From Gammaproteobacteria bacterium (GTDB lineage: Bacteria; Pseudomonadota; Gammaproteobacteria; SZUA-229): a DNA stretch of 22,873 bases. The stretch covers positions 1 through 22,873 of the forward strand of contig JARFQK010000060.1 of the NCBI GenBank assembly GCA_029287815.1, written 5' to 3'. Below, piece by piece: positions 7,389 to 15,872 of the stretch (its first letter is position 1; the number at the start of each line of letters is the position of its first letter). Below the pieces are notes generated by a model, which did no database searches, was not told the origin of the DNA, and saw nothing but the letters and a program-made list of their open reading frames with translations. Position numbers and translations under genes: made by a program.

Positions 7389-8290
7389 CGCTCACCTCCG
7401 ACGATCCGCACTTCGGTTTGGAGCATGACACCCTGTCTTTCCAGCACGGTCTTCTGCACATGTTTGATCAGCAACTCGATATCGCTTGCCGTGGCATGAT
7501 CGTCGTTCAAGATGAAATTCGCGTGCTTGTCAGACACGACCGCACCACCAATGCGGTAACCCTTCAAACCACTGGCTTCGATCAGCCGGGCAGCATAATC
7601 GTTCGGTGGATTCGTGAATACCGAGCCACAGCTCGCCGCACCCATCGGCTGTGTTTCAGCACGTCTGGCCAGGAGCTGCTTGACCGTTGCGCTGGCGCGA
7701 GCGCCATCGCCCTGCTCAAATTTAAAGACCGCGGCAGTAAACCACTCATCGGCTGGTCCGGTTACACGGCGATAACCGACGTGATATTCCTCAGCAAGCC
7801 GCCTGTGCTGCACGCCGCTGCGGTCGATGGTTTCGACACTGATCACATGACGCCAGGTTTCGCCGCCAAAGGCACCAGCATTCATCGCAAGCGCGCCGCC
7901 TACCAGACCGGGTATCCCCGCAAAAAACTCGGCGCCGACCAAGCCCTCCTTTGCACAGAATCGCGCCAGTTTTGCACCGGTGACCCCCGCTCCGGCGTAG
8001 ACGCGATCAGCATCCAGCCGTTCGAGTTTGTTCAAAATGCCTTGCAGGGCGATCACAGTGCCATCGAAGCCCGTGTCGCGGACCAGTGTATTACTTCCGA
8101 GCCCGAGCCAGAGAATTTCCTCATCGTGCGGCAGCGAAGCAAGCAACAGGCCAAGATCCGCCAGATCGGCGGGCACGAAATAAAGCCTGGCCTCACCGCC
8201 CGCCCGCCAGCTGACATGACGTGCCATCGGCTCATTAAAGCGCAGCTCACCTCTCAGTTCTGGCATCATCATGTCCGCGGCAGCTCCCAT
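7385..8290 (-). CDS. murB: UDP-N-acetylenolpyruvoylglucosamine reductase MurB
   Basis: MurB is the FAD-dependent enzyme that reduces UDP-GlcNAc-enolpyruvate to UDP-MurNAc with NADPH. The 301-aa protein has the FAD-binding signature GLGSNTLV (63-70) and IPGLVGGALAMNAGAFGG (126-143). The likely catalytic residues are Arg in GYRR (172-175), S223 (SCGSVF) and E293 (TEVRIVG). At about 300 aa with the SCGSVF motif it looks like a type II MurB rather than the longer E. coli type I form. The frame is open to 8353, but ATG 8290 is chosen: AGGAGG (8300-8305) lies 9 nt upstream and the start follows the murC stop by one base (TGATATG). murB lies outside the dcw cluster in E. coli; here it lies between murC and ddlB, as in several other proteobacteria. 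Confidence 0.96.
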   Translation of the reverse strand: MGAAADMMMPELRGELRFNEPMARHVSWRAGGEARLYFVPADLADLGLLLASLPHDEEILWLGLGSNTLVRDTGFDGTVIALQGILNKLERLDADRVYAGAGVTGAKLARFCAKEGLVGAEFFAGIPGLVGGALAMNAGAFGGETWRHVISVETIDRSGVQHRRLAEEYHVGYRRVTGPADEWFTAAVFKFEQGDGARASATVKQLLARRAETQPMGAASCGSVFTNPPNDYAARLIEASGLKGYRIGGAVVSDKHANFILNDDHATASDIELLIKHVQKTVLERQGVMLQTEVRIVGGER

Positions 8291-8291
8291 A

Positions 8292-9719
8292 TCATGCCGC
8301 CTCCTGCAACTTCTGCGGCAGCTCCGCCGCGACCCGCCCCACGCTGCCGGCACCCAGTGTCAACAGCACATCACCATCGCGTAAGATCGATGTCAGCTCC
8401 TTGTCAATCTCTTCGATATCTTTGACAAGAATCGGATTGACCTTGCCACGCTGGCGTATCGCCGCGCACAAAGCGCGCGCATTCGCACCTTTGATCGGCT
8501 TTTCACCCGCAGCATAAACCTTACAGATCAACAGAACGTCAACGTCTGCCAGCACCGCTGAAAAGTCATCGAACAAATCACGTGTTCGGCTGTAGCGATG
8601 CGGCTGAAACACAACAACCAGACGTCTATCGGGCCAGCTGCTGCGAGCAGCCTGCAACGTGGCGGCGACCTCTGTCGGATGATGACCGTAATCGTCAACC
8701 ATGGTGATGACACCGTCACGGATCTTGATATCACCGTAGACCTGCATGCGCCTGCCGATACCCGCAAAGTTCTTCAGCGCGGTCTTGATCGCAGCCTTGT
8801 CGACGCCGAGTTCGTAGGCAACCGCAATTGCAGCCAGGGCATTGAGAATATTGTGTCGCCCTGGCAGGTTCAACGTGACCTGCAACGGGATTTCACTGTC
8901 CGGAAGCATCACATCAAATGAGGTCTGCAGGCCCGATGTACTGATGTTGGATGCACACACATCCGCATCCTGCTCGATACCGTAACGAATAACGGGTCGC
9001 GTAATCTGCGGAAGCATTCGACGGACATTGTCATCATCAACGCAGACAATGGCGAGCCCGTAGAACGGTAAATGATGCAAGAACTCGACAAACGCATCGC
9101 GTAAGCGATCGAAGTCGCCATCGTAGGCGCTCAAATGGTCCGCATCGATATTGGTAATCACTGCCAGCATTGGCTGAAGATACAAAAACGACGCGTCGCT
9201 TTCATCGGCTTCAGCAACCAGGTATTGTCCACTGCCAAGTTTGGCATTGCTCGCCGAGCTGTTGAGTTTGCCACCGATCACGTAGGTCGGATCAAGATTA
9301 CCTTCCGCCAGCGCACTGGCGATCAACGACGTTGTGGTTGTCTTACCATGAGTACCGGCAACGGCGATGCCATTACTGAAACGCATCAGCTCGGCGAGCA
9401 TTTCCGCCCGTGGCACCACGGGTATCATGCGTGCCCGCGCGACCTTGACCTCGGGGTTTTCTGCCGAGACAGCACTGGAAGTGACGACAACATCGACGTC
9501 GCTGACATGTTCAGCGCTATGGCCGCTGTAGACCCTGATACCCGCTGCCTCGAGTTTAACCGTCGTCGGGCTCTCGGCGATGTCCGAGCCACTGACCTCG
9601 TATCCTATCGTATTCATCACCTCAGCAATGCCACTCATGCCAACGCCGCCGATGCCGACAAAATGCACTTTGCGCACGCGTTGCATAAAGGGCGTCAAGT
9701 CTGAATGATCGGTGATCAT
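8292..9719 (-). CDS. murC: UDP-N-acetylmuramate--L-alanine ligase
   Basis: MurC adds L-Ala to UDP-MurNAc using ATP, the first amino acid of the stem peptide. The 475-aa protein has the N-terminal UDP-binding loop HFVGIGGVGMSGIAEV (from about 19) and the P-loop AGTHGKTTT (121-129). A central-domain EADESDASF and a C-terminal DDYGHHPTEV, typical of MurC and Mpl, are also present. Starting at 9719 excludes 46 upstream codons that are only murG read out of frame, and gives the ATGA overlap with the murG stop seen elsewhere in the operon. MurC is preferred over Mpl because of its dcw context. Confidence 0.97.
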   Translation of the reverse strand: MITDHSDLTPFMQRVRKVHFVGIGGVGMSGIAEVMNTIGYEVSGSDIAESPTTVKLEAAGIRVYSGHSAEHVSDVDVVVTSSAVSAENPEVKVARARMIPVVPRAEMLAELMRFSNGIAVAGTHGKTTTTSLIASALAEGNLDPTYVIGGKLNSSASNAKLGSGQYLVAEADESDASFLYLQPMLAVITNIDADHLSAYDGDFDRLRDAFVEFLHHLPFYGLAIVCVDDDNVRRMLPQITRPVIRYGIEQDADVCASNISTSGLQTSFDVMLPDSEIPLQVTLNLPGRHNILNALAAIAVAYELGVDKAAIKTALKNFAGIGRRMQVYGDIKIRDGVITMVDDYGHHPTEVAATLQAARSSWPDRRLVVVFQPHRYSRTRDLFDDFSAVLADVDVLLICKVYAAGEKPIKGANARALCAAIRQRGKVNPILVKDIEEIDKELTSILRDGDVLLTLGAGSVGRVAAELPQKLQEAA

Positions 9720-10798
9720 GCCATTCCACCTGCCTGCATGCAGCAGTCGGCAACCTGACTGGCAGCATCGGGCTTCGCGATCTTGCGCGCAGCGCTCGCC
9801 ATGCTGACCAAGCGATCGCGTTGCCGGGTCATTTCGGTAATCGTTTCGCTCAACCATTCGCTGGTCAGATCACGCTGCTGCTTGACGATCGCCGCACCCG
9901 CATCCGCCAGGTATTGGGCATTGGCCGTCTGGTGGTCATCAACGGCGTAGGGATAGGGCACCAATATCGAAGCGACCCCGGCTGCTGCGAGTTCGAACAC
10001 GGTCATTGCCCCTGCCCTGCATATCACCAGATCGGCCCAGCCGTACGCTGCCGCCATATCGTCTATGAATTCTTCGATTCGCGCTTCGACGCCGTAGTCG
10101 TTGTATCGCTGCCGCGTCATCTCTAACTTGGCGCGTCCGGTCTGATGCAGCACTCTCGGCCGGGCGTCTTCGAGCATAAGACCGATCGCCTCGGGAACGA
10201 TTTCGTTCAACCGCTGGGCGCCCAGACTGCCGCCGATCACCAGCAGTTGCAGTGCATCCTTGCGATTGGCGATGCGTGAGCGCGGATCTGGCAGCCGCTG
10301 AATTTCCTTGCGCACCGGATTGCCGACCGCTGCGACGCTGTCATCAAAGGTGCCTGGGAACGCTTCAAGCACCTGATTCGCCACACGTGACAGTAGCCGA
10401 TTGGTCAGACCGGCGACTGCATTTTGTTCGTGAATGATCAGCGGGCGGCGCGTCAGCCACGCCATCAAGCCACCCGGGCCGGCAACGAACCCACCCATAC
10501 CCAGCACGGCGCCGGGCTTCCTCTGCAAGAGCACGCGCAAAGCCTGTACACAGGCAATCACCAGCCTGATCGGCGCCAGCATCAGCGTAGCTGTGTTTTT
10601 TCCTCTCAGCCCGGTAATACTCAGCCATTCAATCTGATAGCCCGCCTGCGTGACCAAACGAGCTTCGATACCTGCGCGTGTGCCCAACCAGACGACGGGA
10701 ACGCCGCGCGCACGTAACTCGTTCGCGACCGCCAGCGCGGGAAATACGTGGCCACCGGTTCCGCCAGCCATGATCAGAATTGGCGCTACCGCCATCAT
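9716..10798 (-). CDS. murG: MurG, lipid II-forming GlcNAc transferase
   Basis: MurG is the peripheral membrane glycosyltransferase (GT28) that transfers GlcNAc from UDP-GlcNAc to lipid I to make lipid II on the inner face of the membrane. The 360-aa protein has the first glycine loop MAGGTGGHVFPALA (10-23) and the second loop GMGGFVAGPG. The C-terminal donor-binding part contains GGSLGAQRLNE and CRAGAMTVFELAAAG. It starts in the ftsW stop codon (ATGA). Two adjacent ATGs (10798 and 10795) are possible. Confidence 0.97.
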   Translation of the reverse strand: MMAVAPILIMAGGTGGHVFPALAVANELRARGVPVVWLGTRAGIEARLVTQAGYQIEWLSITGLRGKNTATLMLAPIRLVIACVQALRVLLQRKPGAVLGMGGFVAGPGGLMAWLTRRPLIIHEQNAVAGLTNRLLSRVANQVLEAFPGTFDDSVAAVGNPVRKEIQRLPDPRSRIANRKDALQLLVIGGSLGAQRLNEIVPEAIGLMLEDARPRVLHQTGRAKLEMTRQRYNDYGVEARIEEFIDDMAAAYGWADLVICRAGAMTVFELAAAGVASILVPYPYAVDDHQTANAQYLADAGAAIVKQQRDLTSEWLSETITEMTRQRDRLVSMASAARKIAKPDAASQVADCCMQAGGMA

Positions 10799-12033
10799 CT
10801 CTCTGACCTCCGCCCGCTTGAACGCTTGCGGTCACCCTTGCGAGCAGCTCTGCGATTGATCGCTTGTTGCTTATACTCAGCGCACTCATGATGGATCCGC
10901 AACAGCAGACCAATGGCCATGCAACAAATGATCACGCTGCTGCCGCCATAGCTCATCATCGGCAATGTCAGCCCTTTGGTCGGCAGCACGCCCATATTGA
11001 CGCCGATGTTGATGGTTGCCTGCATGGCAAGCCAGATACCGATGCCGTAAGCAACATAGGCCGCAAAACGATTGCCGCATTTTTCAGCTTGCAGGCCGAT
11101 TTGTGTTGCGCGATAGAACACCACCGCGTAGAGCGCGATTACTGTAAAAACACCGAGAAATCCCAGCTCTTCTGATAAGACCGCGAACAGAAAATCGGTA
11201 TGTGCCTCGGGCAGATAAAACAGTTTTTGCACGCTGCCGCCAAGCCCGGTGCCAAACCAGCCGCCCGTTCCGATGGCAATCAGCGACTGTGTAAGCTGAA
11301 AACCGCTGTTGTAAGGATCAGCCCACGGATTAAGGAAGGACGTCATGCGCTCCATACGGTAGGGCGAAGTCACAATCAGCAGGTATGCCGCCGTGCTGAA
11401 CAGCCCGACAAAGATCAGGAACTGCACGAAGTGGACACCGCCCAGGTACATCATCGCCAGAACAGTGCCGATGATCACGACGGTTGCCCCGAAATCCGGC
11501 TGCTCCAGCAGCAGAAATGCGGCGAGCCCAATCATCATCATGGGTTTGATAAAGCCCCAGATCGACGTTCTCACGGTTTCGCCGTGACGTACCAGATAAC
11601 CTGCCACGTAGATAATCAGAAACAGCTTGACAGCCTCCGAAACCTGCAAGTTGAAAACACCTAGTGAAATCCAACGCGTGCTGCCATTGACCTCTTTTCC
11701 TATACCGGGTATCAGCACCATGATCAGAAGAAACAGGGACAATCCCAGCAGGGCCATGCCCGATTTCTCCCAGTACACCAGCCGGAGCTGATAAACCAGC
11801 CAGCCAGCCATCAAGCCGAGCATCACGTACAGCGTCTGTCGCTGCAGATAATAAAATGGTGACGACAGGTTGCGATCGGCGATACTGATCGATGCAGAAG
11901 CGACCATGACCAGGCCGATACCCAGAAGCGCCAGGCTCGCAATGAGCAGCACCGGATCGAGCCCATCCAATCGCATCCCGATCGCGCGTTTCGATCGCGG
12001 CGCCACCCTGCCTGAAGTAGCTGTATTGCTCAT
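10795..12033 (-). CDS. ftsW: FtsW, septal peptidoglycan glycosyltransferase (SEDS family)
   Basis: FtsW polymerises lipid II at the division septum together with its partner transpeptidase FtsI. The 412-aa protein has about ten hydrophobic segments after a 25-residue polar N-terminus. Family marks include NGSTRWISLGVFNLQVSE (116-133) and the extracellular PEAHTDFLFAVLSEELG (275-291). D280 in HTDF corresponds to the catalytic Asp of SEDS enzymes. The end is strongly basic (RRAARKGDRKRSSGRRSER) and probably cytoplasmic. FtsW rather than RodA is called from the PEAHTDF motif and dcw position. It overlaps murD by ATGA. Confidence 0.96.
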   Translation of the reverse strand: MSNTATSGRVAPRSKRAIGMRLDGLDPVLLIASLALLGIGLVMVASASISIADRNLSSPFYYLQRQTLYVMLGLMAGWLVYQLRLVYWEKSGMALLGLSLFLLIMVLIPGIGKEVNGSTRWISLGVFNLQVSEAVKLFLIIYVAGYLVRHGETVRTSIWGFIKPMMMIGLAAFLLLEQPDFGATVVIIGTVLAMMYLGGVHFVQFLIFVGLFSTAAYLLIVTSPYRMERMTSFLNPWADPYNSGFQLTQSLIAIGTGGWFGTGLGGSVQKLFYLPEAHTDFLFAVLSEELGFLGVFTVIALYAVVFYRATQIGLQAEKCGNRFAAYVAYGIGIWLAMQATINIGVNMGVLPTKGLTLPMMSYGGSSVIICCMAIGLLLRIHHECAEYKQQAINRRAARKGDRKRSSGRRSER

Positions 12034-13373
12034 GATTCCAGCTCCGCTACCGCTTTGATGAACGCCTCACCGCGATCCTCAAAGCCACGAAACATGTCAA
12101 AACTCGCAGAGGCAGGCGACAGCAGGACACTATCACCGGGCTGGGCGAAACCGGCAGCCATTCTGACCGCTTCGCTCATATCAGCAGCAAACCGGACAGG
12201 CACGCTCTCATCCACGCTGCGGGCTATCTTGTCTGCGTCCTCACCGATCAAAACGATAGCTCGTAGTTTGCGCTCGGCAGCCGAGCGCAGAGGTCCGAAA
12301 TCGGCACCCTTGCTCTGACCGCCGGCAATCAGCACGTGCTTGCCAGGCAGGCCCTCAATAGCCGCCAGCGTCGCACCCACATTGGTGCCTTTGGAATCAT
12401 TGTACCAGCTGACGGTATTGATCTCGGCGACCCACTGGCTGCGATGCGGGAGACCGGGAAATGCCCGGAGCGCCTCCAGCATAGCATGCATTGGCAGATC
12501 AATACTGACGCCCAAAGCCAGTGCGGCGAGCGCATTGGCCTGGTTGTGGCGACCACGGATCTTCAGCTCCGATGCCTTGAGCAACAGCTGATCGCCATAG
12601 CAGAGATGCTCTTCGCCGTCACGGACACAAAGACCAAAGTCACCATCGGCAGGCTCATGCAGGCAAAAGCCAACCACGCGCTGATGATGGCTGGGCATTC
12701 TACTGACGAGCGCATCATCACGATTGACGACCGCACACGCGGCGTTCTCATAGATCACCTGCTTGGCCATTGCGTAGGCGTTCAGATCGGCATAGCGGTC
12801 CATATGGTCGGGACTGACATTCAGAACGACCGCGGCAGCCATAGGAAGGCGTTCCAAGGTCTCCAGCTGAAAACTGGAGAGCTCAAGCACATAAAGCTCG
12901 TTCGCGTGATCGAGCATATCGAGAACAGGGACACCGAGATTACCCCCGGCGGCGGCATTGATTCCGGCCTTTTCTGCCATCGATTTTAACAATGTCGTCA
13001 CGGTGCTCTTGCCGTTAGAGCCGGTTATCGCGACAACGGGCGCATCGACTTCATGCGCGAATAAATCAACATCGCCGCTTATTTCGATGCCATGATCGCG
13101 GGCCTGCTGCAAGGCAGGGTTACTCAGCGGAATACCCGGACTGACAACGATGCGCTGCGCATTGATGAACAGTTTTTTATCAAACTTGCCAGTGTACAGC
13201 GGCACACTACCAAACGCCTGTCTAAATTCATTGATTGCAGGTGGGATGTCCCTGCTGTCGACCACAATCATACTTTCTCCCAGACCGTGCAGGTAACGCA
13301 CGACGGACAATCCGGTCACGCCGAGGCCAACGACCAGGGTATAGGCATTTGCGACAACATTTGGCCTGGTCAT
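12030..13373 (-). CDS. murD: UDP-N-acetylmuramoyl-L-alanine--D-glutamate ligase
   Basis: MurD adds D-Glu to UDP-MurNAc-L-Ala using ATP. The 447-aa protein has the N-terminal VVGLGVTGLSVVRYL (14-28), the P-loop ITGSNGKST (116-124), NVSPDHMDRY in the central domain and NDSKGTN at the start of the C-terminal domain. The frame is open to an ATG at 13403, which would leave only 7 nt after mraY. I prefer 13373 because AGGA (13382-13385) lies 8 nt upstream, while 13403 has GAGG only 2 nt away, and because the shorter N-terminus fits the family better. The choice is not certain. Confidence 0.94.
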   Translation of the reverse strand: MTRPNVVANAYTLVVGLGVTGLSVVRYLHGLGESMIVVDSRDIPPAINEFRQAFGSVPLYTGKFDKKLFINAQRIVVSPGIPLSNPALQQARDHGIEISGDVDLFAHEVDAPVVAITGSNGKSTVTTLLKSMAEKAGINAAAGGNLGVPVLDMLDHANELYVLELSSFQLETLERLPMAAAVVLNVSPDHMDRYADLNAYAMAKQVIYENAACAVVNRDDALVSRMPSHHQRVVGFCLHEPADGDFGLCVRDGEEHLCYGDQLLLKASELKIRGRHNQANALAALALGVSIDLPMHAMLEALRAFPGLPHRSQWVAEINTVSWYNDSKGTNVGATLAAIEGLPGKHVLIAGGQSKGADFGPLRSAAERKLRAIVLIGEDADKIARSVDESVPVRFAADMSEAVRMAAGFAQPGDSVLLSPASASFDMFRGFEDRGEAFIKAVAELES

Positions 13374-13410
13374 CGCATCATTCCTGACTTGTACTTCAAA
13401 CATCGCCTCA

Positions 13411-14493
13411 CTAGCGCACCTTTAACGAAGCCAAACCCACCAGCACCAGCACCACGGTGATGATCCAGAAGCGCACGATCACACGGGGCTCGGGCCAGCC
13501 TTTCAGTTCGAAATGATGATGCAATGGCGCCATCCGAAAAATTCTCCGACCGGTGAGCTTGTATGAGCCGACCTGGAGAATAACCGATACTGTTTCCATC
13601 ACAAACACGCCGCCCATGATCAACAGCACGATCTCCTGCCTGACCAGCACCGCCACCACGCCCAAGGCCGCACCCAGCGCCAGTGCGCCGACGTCCCCCA
13701 TGAATACCTGCGCCGGGTAAGTATTGAACCAGAGGAAACCCAGTCCGGCACCCACCAGTGCACCGCAGAAAATGATCAATTCACCGACACCGGCCACATA
13801 CGGGATGCCCAGATAATCCGCGAAGTTGGAGTGCCCGGTCGCATAGGCGAAGACGCCCAGCGCCCCCGCCACCATGACGGTCGGCATAATAGCCAATCCA
13901 TCGAGACCATCGGTTAGATTGACTGCATTGCTCGCACCAACGATCACGAAATAACTGAACAGCACGAAGAACGCGCCCAGATCAATCGCAACATCCTTCA
14001 GAAAAGGCATGATCAGAGCGGTTTCGATCGGCGACTCTGCCAGCTGGTAAATGACTGTCGCCGCACCCAATCCAAAAACTGTTTGCCAGAAATATTTGGT
14101 TCTTGCCGACAGGCCTTTGGAATTGCCGTAGAGAAGCTTGCGGTAATCATCCACTCCACCAATCAAGCCGAACAGCAGGGTAACGATCAAAACCACCCAC
14201 ATCTGATGATTCGCAAGATCACTCCACAGCAAGGTACTGATTGCGATTGAAATCAGAATCAGCGACCCACCCATGGTTGGCGTCCCGGCTTTCGACAAAT
14301 GCGTCTGTGGCCCATCATCACGCACCTGCTGACCGATCTTGTAGGCGGTAAGCTTGCGTATCATCGACGGGCCGATTATTAGAGAGAGCAGCAGCGCTGT
14401 TATGGTACCGAGTATCGCGCGCAAGGTCAGGTACTGAAACACATTGAAGCCACTGTGGAACTGCTCGAGGAATTCGGTGATGTATAACAGCAT
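13411..14493 (-). CDS. mraY: MraY, phospho-MurNAc-pentapeptide transferase
   Basis: MraY is the polytopic membrane enzyme that moves phospho-MurNAc-pentapeptide onto undecaprenyl phosphate to form lipid I. The 360-aa length equals that of E. coli. The catalytic aspartates fall at the same numbers as in E. coli: D115-D116 (VDDYRKL) and D267 (FMGDVGA). NLTDGLDGLA (192-201) and PLHHHFELKGWPE near the end are the other family signatures. About ten hydrophobic segments are visible. The ATG shares one base with the murF stop (TGATG). Confidence 0.98.
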   Translation of the reverse strand: MLLYITEFLEQFHSGFNVFQYLTLRAILGTITALLLSLIIGPSMIRKLTAYKIGQQVRDDGPQTHLSKAGTPTMGGSLILISIAISTLLWSDLANHQMWVVLIVTLLFGLIGGVDDYRKLLYGNSKGLSARTKYFWQTVFGLGAATVIYQLAESPIETALIMPFLKDVAIDLGAFFVLFSYFVIVGASNAVNLTDGLDGLAIMPTVMVAGALGVFAYATGHSNFADYLGIPYVAGVGELIIFCGALVGAGLGFLWFNTYPAQVFMGDVGALALGAALGVVAVLVRQEIVLLIMGGVFVMETVSVILQVGSYKLTGRRIFRMAPLHHHFELKGWPEPRVIVRFWIITVVLVLVGLASLKVR

Positions 14494-15872
14494 CAGCTGC
14501 CCCCCTGTTCGCCGCGACCGCCGGTAAGGGCATTTACAACTTGCTCCATCGCCATGCTGCGAGAACCCTTTACCAGTATGACCGAATCCGGCGTGATGCC
14601 CCGTACCAATGCGTCGATCAGCTGCTGGCGGTCCGCAAAAAAATGCGCTCCCTCACCAAAGGCTTCTACTGCAAATCGCGCCAGATCACCAGTGGCAAGC
14701 AAATGCTTGATACCGAGATCCTGCGCCTGTTCACCGGCGATTCGGTGCGCCTGTTCTTTCTCGTCACCGAGTTCGGCCATATCCCCCAGCACGAGCCAGG
14801 AATCCGCTCCATCGACCGCGAGCACATTCATCGCCGCCTTCAGTGACTGTGGATTGGCGTTGTAGGTATCATTGATGATGCGGGCCCCGGATGCGGTGCG
14901 GGAAGTGGCCAGCCTGCCGGAGACACCGCCGAAACGATTGAGCCCGGCTACGATATCGTCATACGCGATGCCAAGCGCCATAGTCAAAGCTGACGCAGCC
15001 AGCGCGTTCATCATATTGTGCACACCTGGAACAGCAAGGCTTACTGCACGATGGCCCTGTGGGGTGGTGATTCCCAGTTCGGTCTGCGCGCCTGCGCCGA
15101 TGACCGCTCCAAATACATCGGCAGTCTGATCCTGCATCGAAAAAGTCAACACGCGCAGACCCGAATCCAGGCTCGCACATATGCCTTTCCAGTAATCGGC
15201 ATACACATCATCGGCATTGATCACGGCAGTCCCGCCCGGTGTGATGCCAGCGTAGATCTCTGCCTTTGAGCTCGCAACCTTATCTATGGAGCCAAAGCCT
15301 TCGAGATGAGCAGGACCGGCATTGGTGATGACAGCCACGTGCGGTTGCGCAATGTGTGTCATGTAATCAATCTCGCCAGGATGGTTGGCACCCATCTCAA
15401 TCACGGCATACTCATGCTGCGCGCGAAGATTCAGCAGTGTCATCGGCATGCCAATGTCGTTGTTGAGATTACCCGCCGTCGACAATACATGATCAGCGCC
15501 GGCAGCCTGATCAAGTATGCAACGAGTCATTTCCTTTACGGTCGTTTTTCCGTTGCTGCCAGTGATACCTACAAGCTTGCCCTGGAACCGGTCTCGCCAA
15601 TGCGCAGCGAGTTGACCTAGAGCCAGCCTGGTGTCGGTCACGCAGATCTGCGGCAACGCGACAGTCTGGCGTTGGCTTACGACAGCACCGGCTGCACCGG
15701 CTGCGGCTGCTTGTTCGACAAAGTCGTGACCATTATAGCGTTCGCCTTCCAACGCGACGTAAAGCGCGCCAGGGCTGAGGTCGCGGGTATCCTTGGACAC
15801 CGCCGAAAACAGCTCATCCGGGCCGATCAATTCACCTTCGAGCGCCACGGCCGCCTCTGACATTCGCATCAT
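14493..15872 (-). CDS. murF: MurF, D-Ala-D-Ala-adding ligase
   Basis: MurF attaches D-Ala-D-Ala to UDP-MurNAc-tripeptide, finishing the cytoplasmic pentapeptide precursor. The 459-aa protein has the Mur-type N-terminal domain (SKDTRDLSPGALYVAL), the P-loop ITGSNGKTT (103-111), EMGANHPGEI and AGPAHLEGF in the central domain, and NDTYNANPQS opening the C-terminal domain. It starts in the murE stop codon (ATGA). Adjacent ATGs at 15872 and 15869 are both possible. Confidence 0.97.
   Translation of the reverse strand: MMRMSEAAVALEGELIGPDELFSAVSKDTRDLSPGALYVALEGERYNGHDFVEQAAAAGAAGAVVSQRQTVALPQICVTDTRLALGQLAAHWRDRFQGKLVGITGSNGKTTVKEMTRCILDQAAGADHVLSTAGNLNNDIGMPMTLLNLRAQHEYAVIEMGANHPGEIDYMTHIAQPHVAVITNAGPAHLEGFGSIDKVASSKAEIYAGITPGGTAVINADDVYADYWKGICASLDSGLRVLTFSMQDQTADVFGAVIGAGAQTELGITTPQGHRAVSLAVPGVHNMMNALAASALTMALGIAYDDIVAGLNRFGGVSGRLATSRTASGARIINDTYNANPQSLKAAMNVLAVDGADSWLVLGDMAELGDEKEQAHRIAGEQAQDLGIKHLLATGDLARFAVEAFGEGAHFFADRQQLIDALVRGITPDSVILVKGSRSMAMEQVVNALTGGRGEQGGS

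Noticed and set aside
7418..8425. 335-aa open frame on the plus strand opposite murB
   Set aside because: It is fully antisense to a clear MurB with catalytic motifs and a strong ribosome site; its translation shows no recognisable domain.
9720..9857. 46-codon upstream extension of murC
   Set aside because: It lies within the murG 3' end out of frame, and the ATGA start at 9719 fits the operon pattern and the family length.
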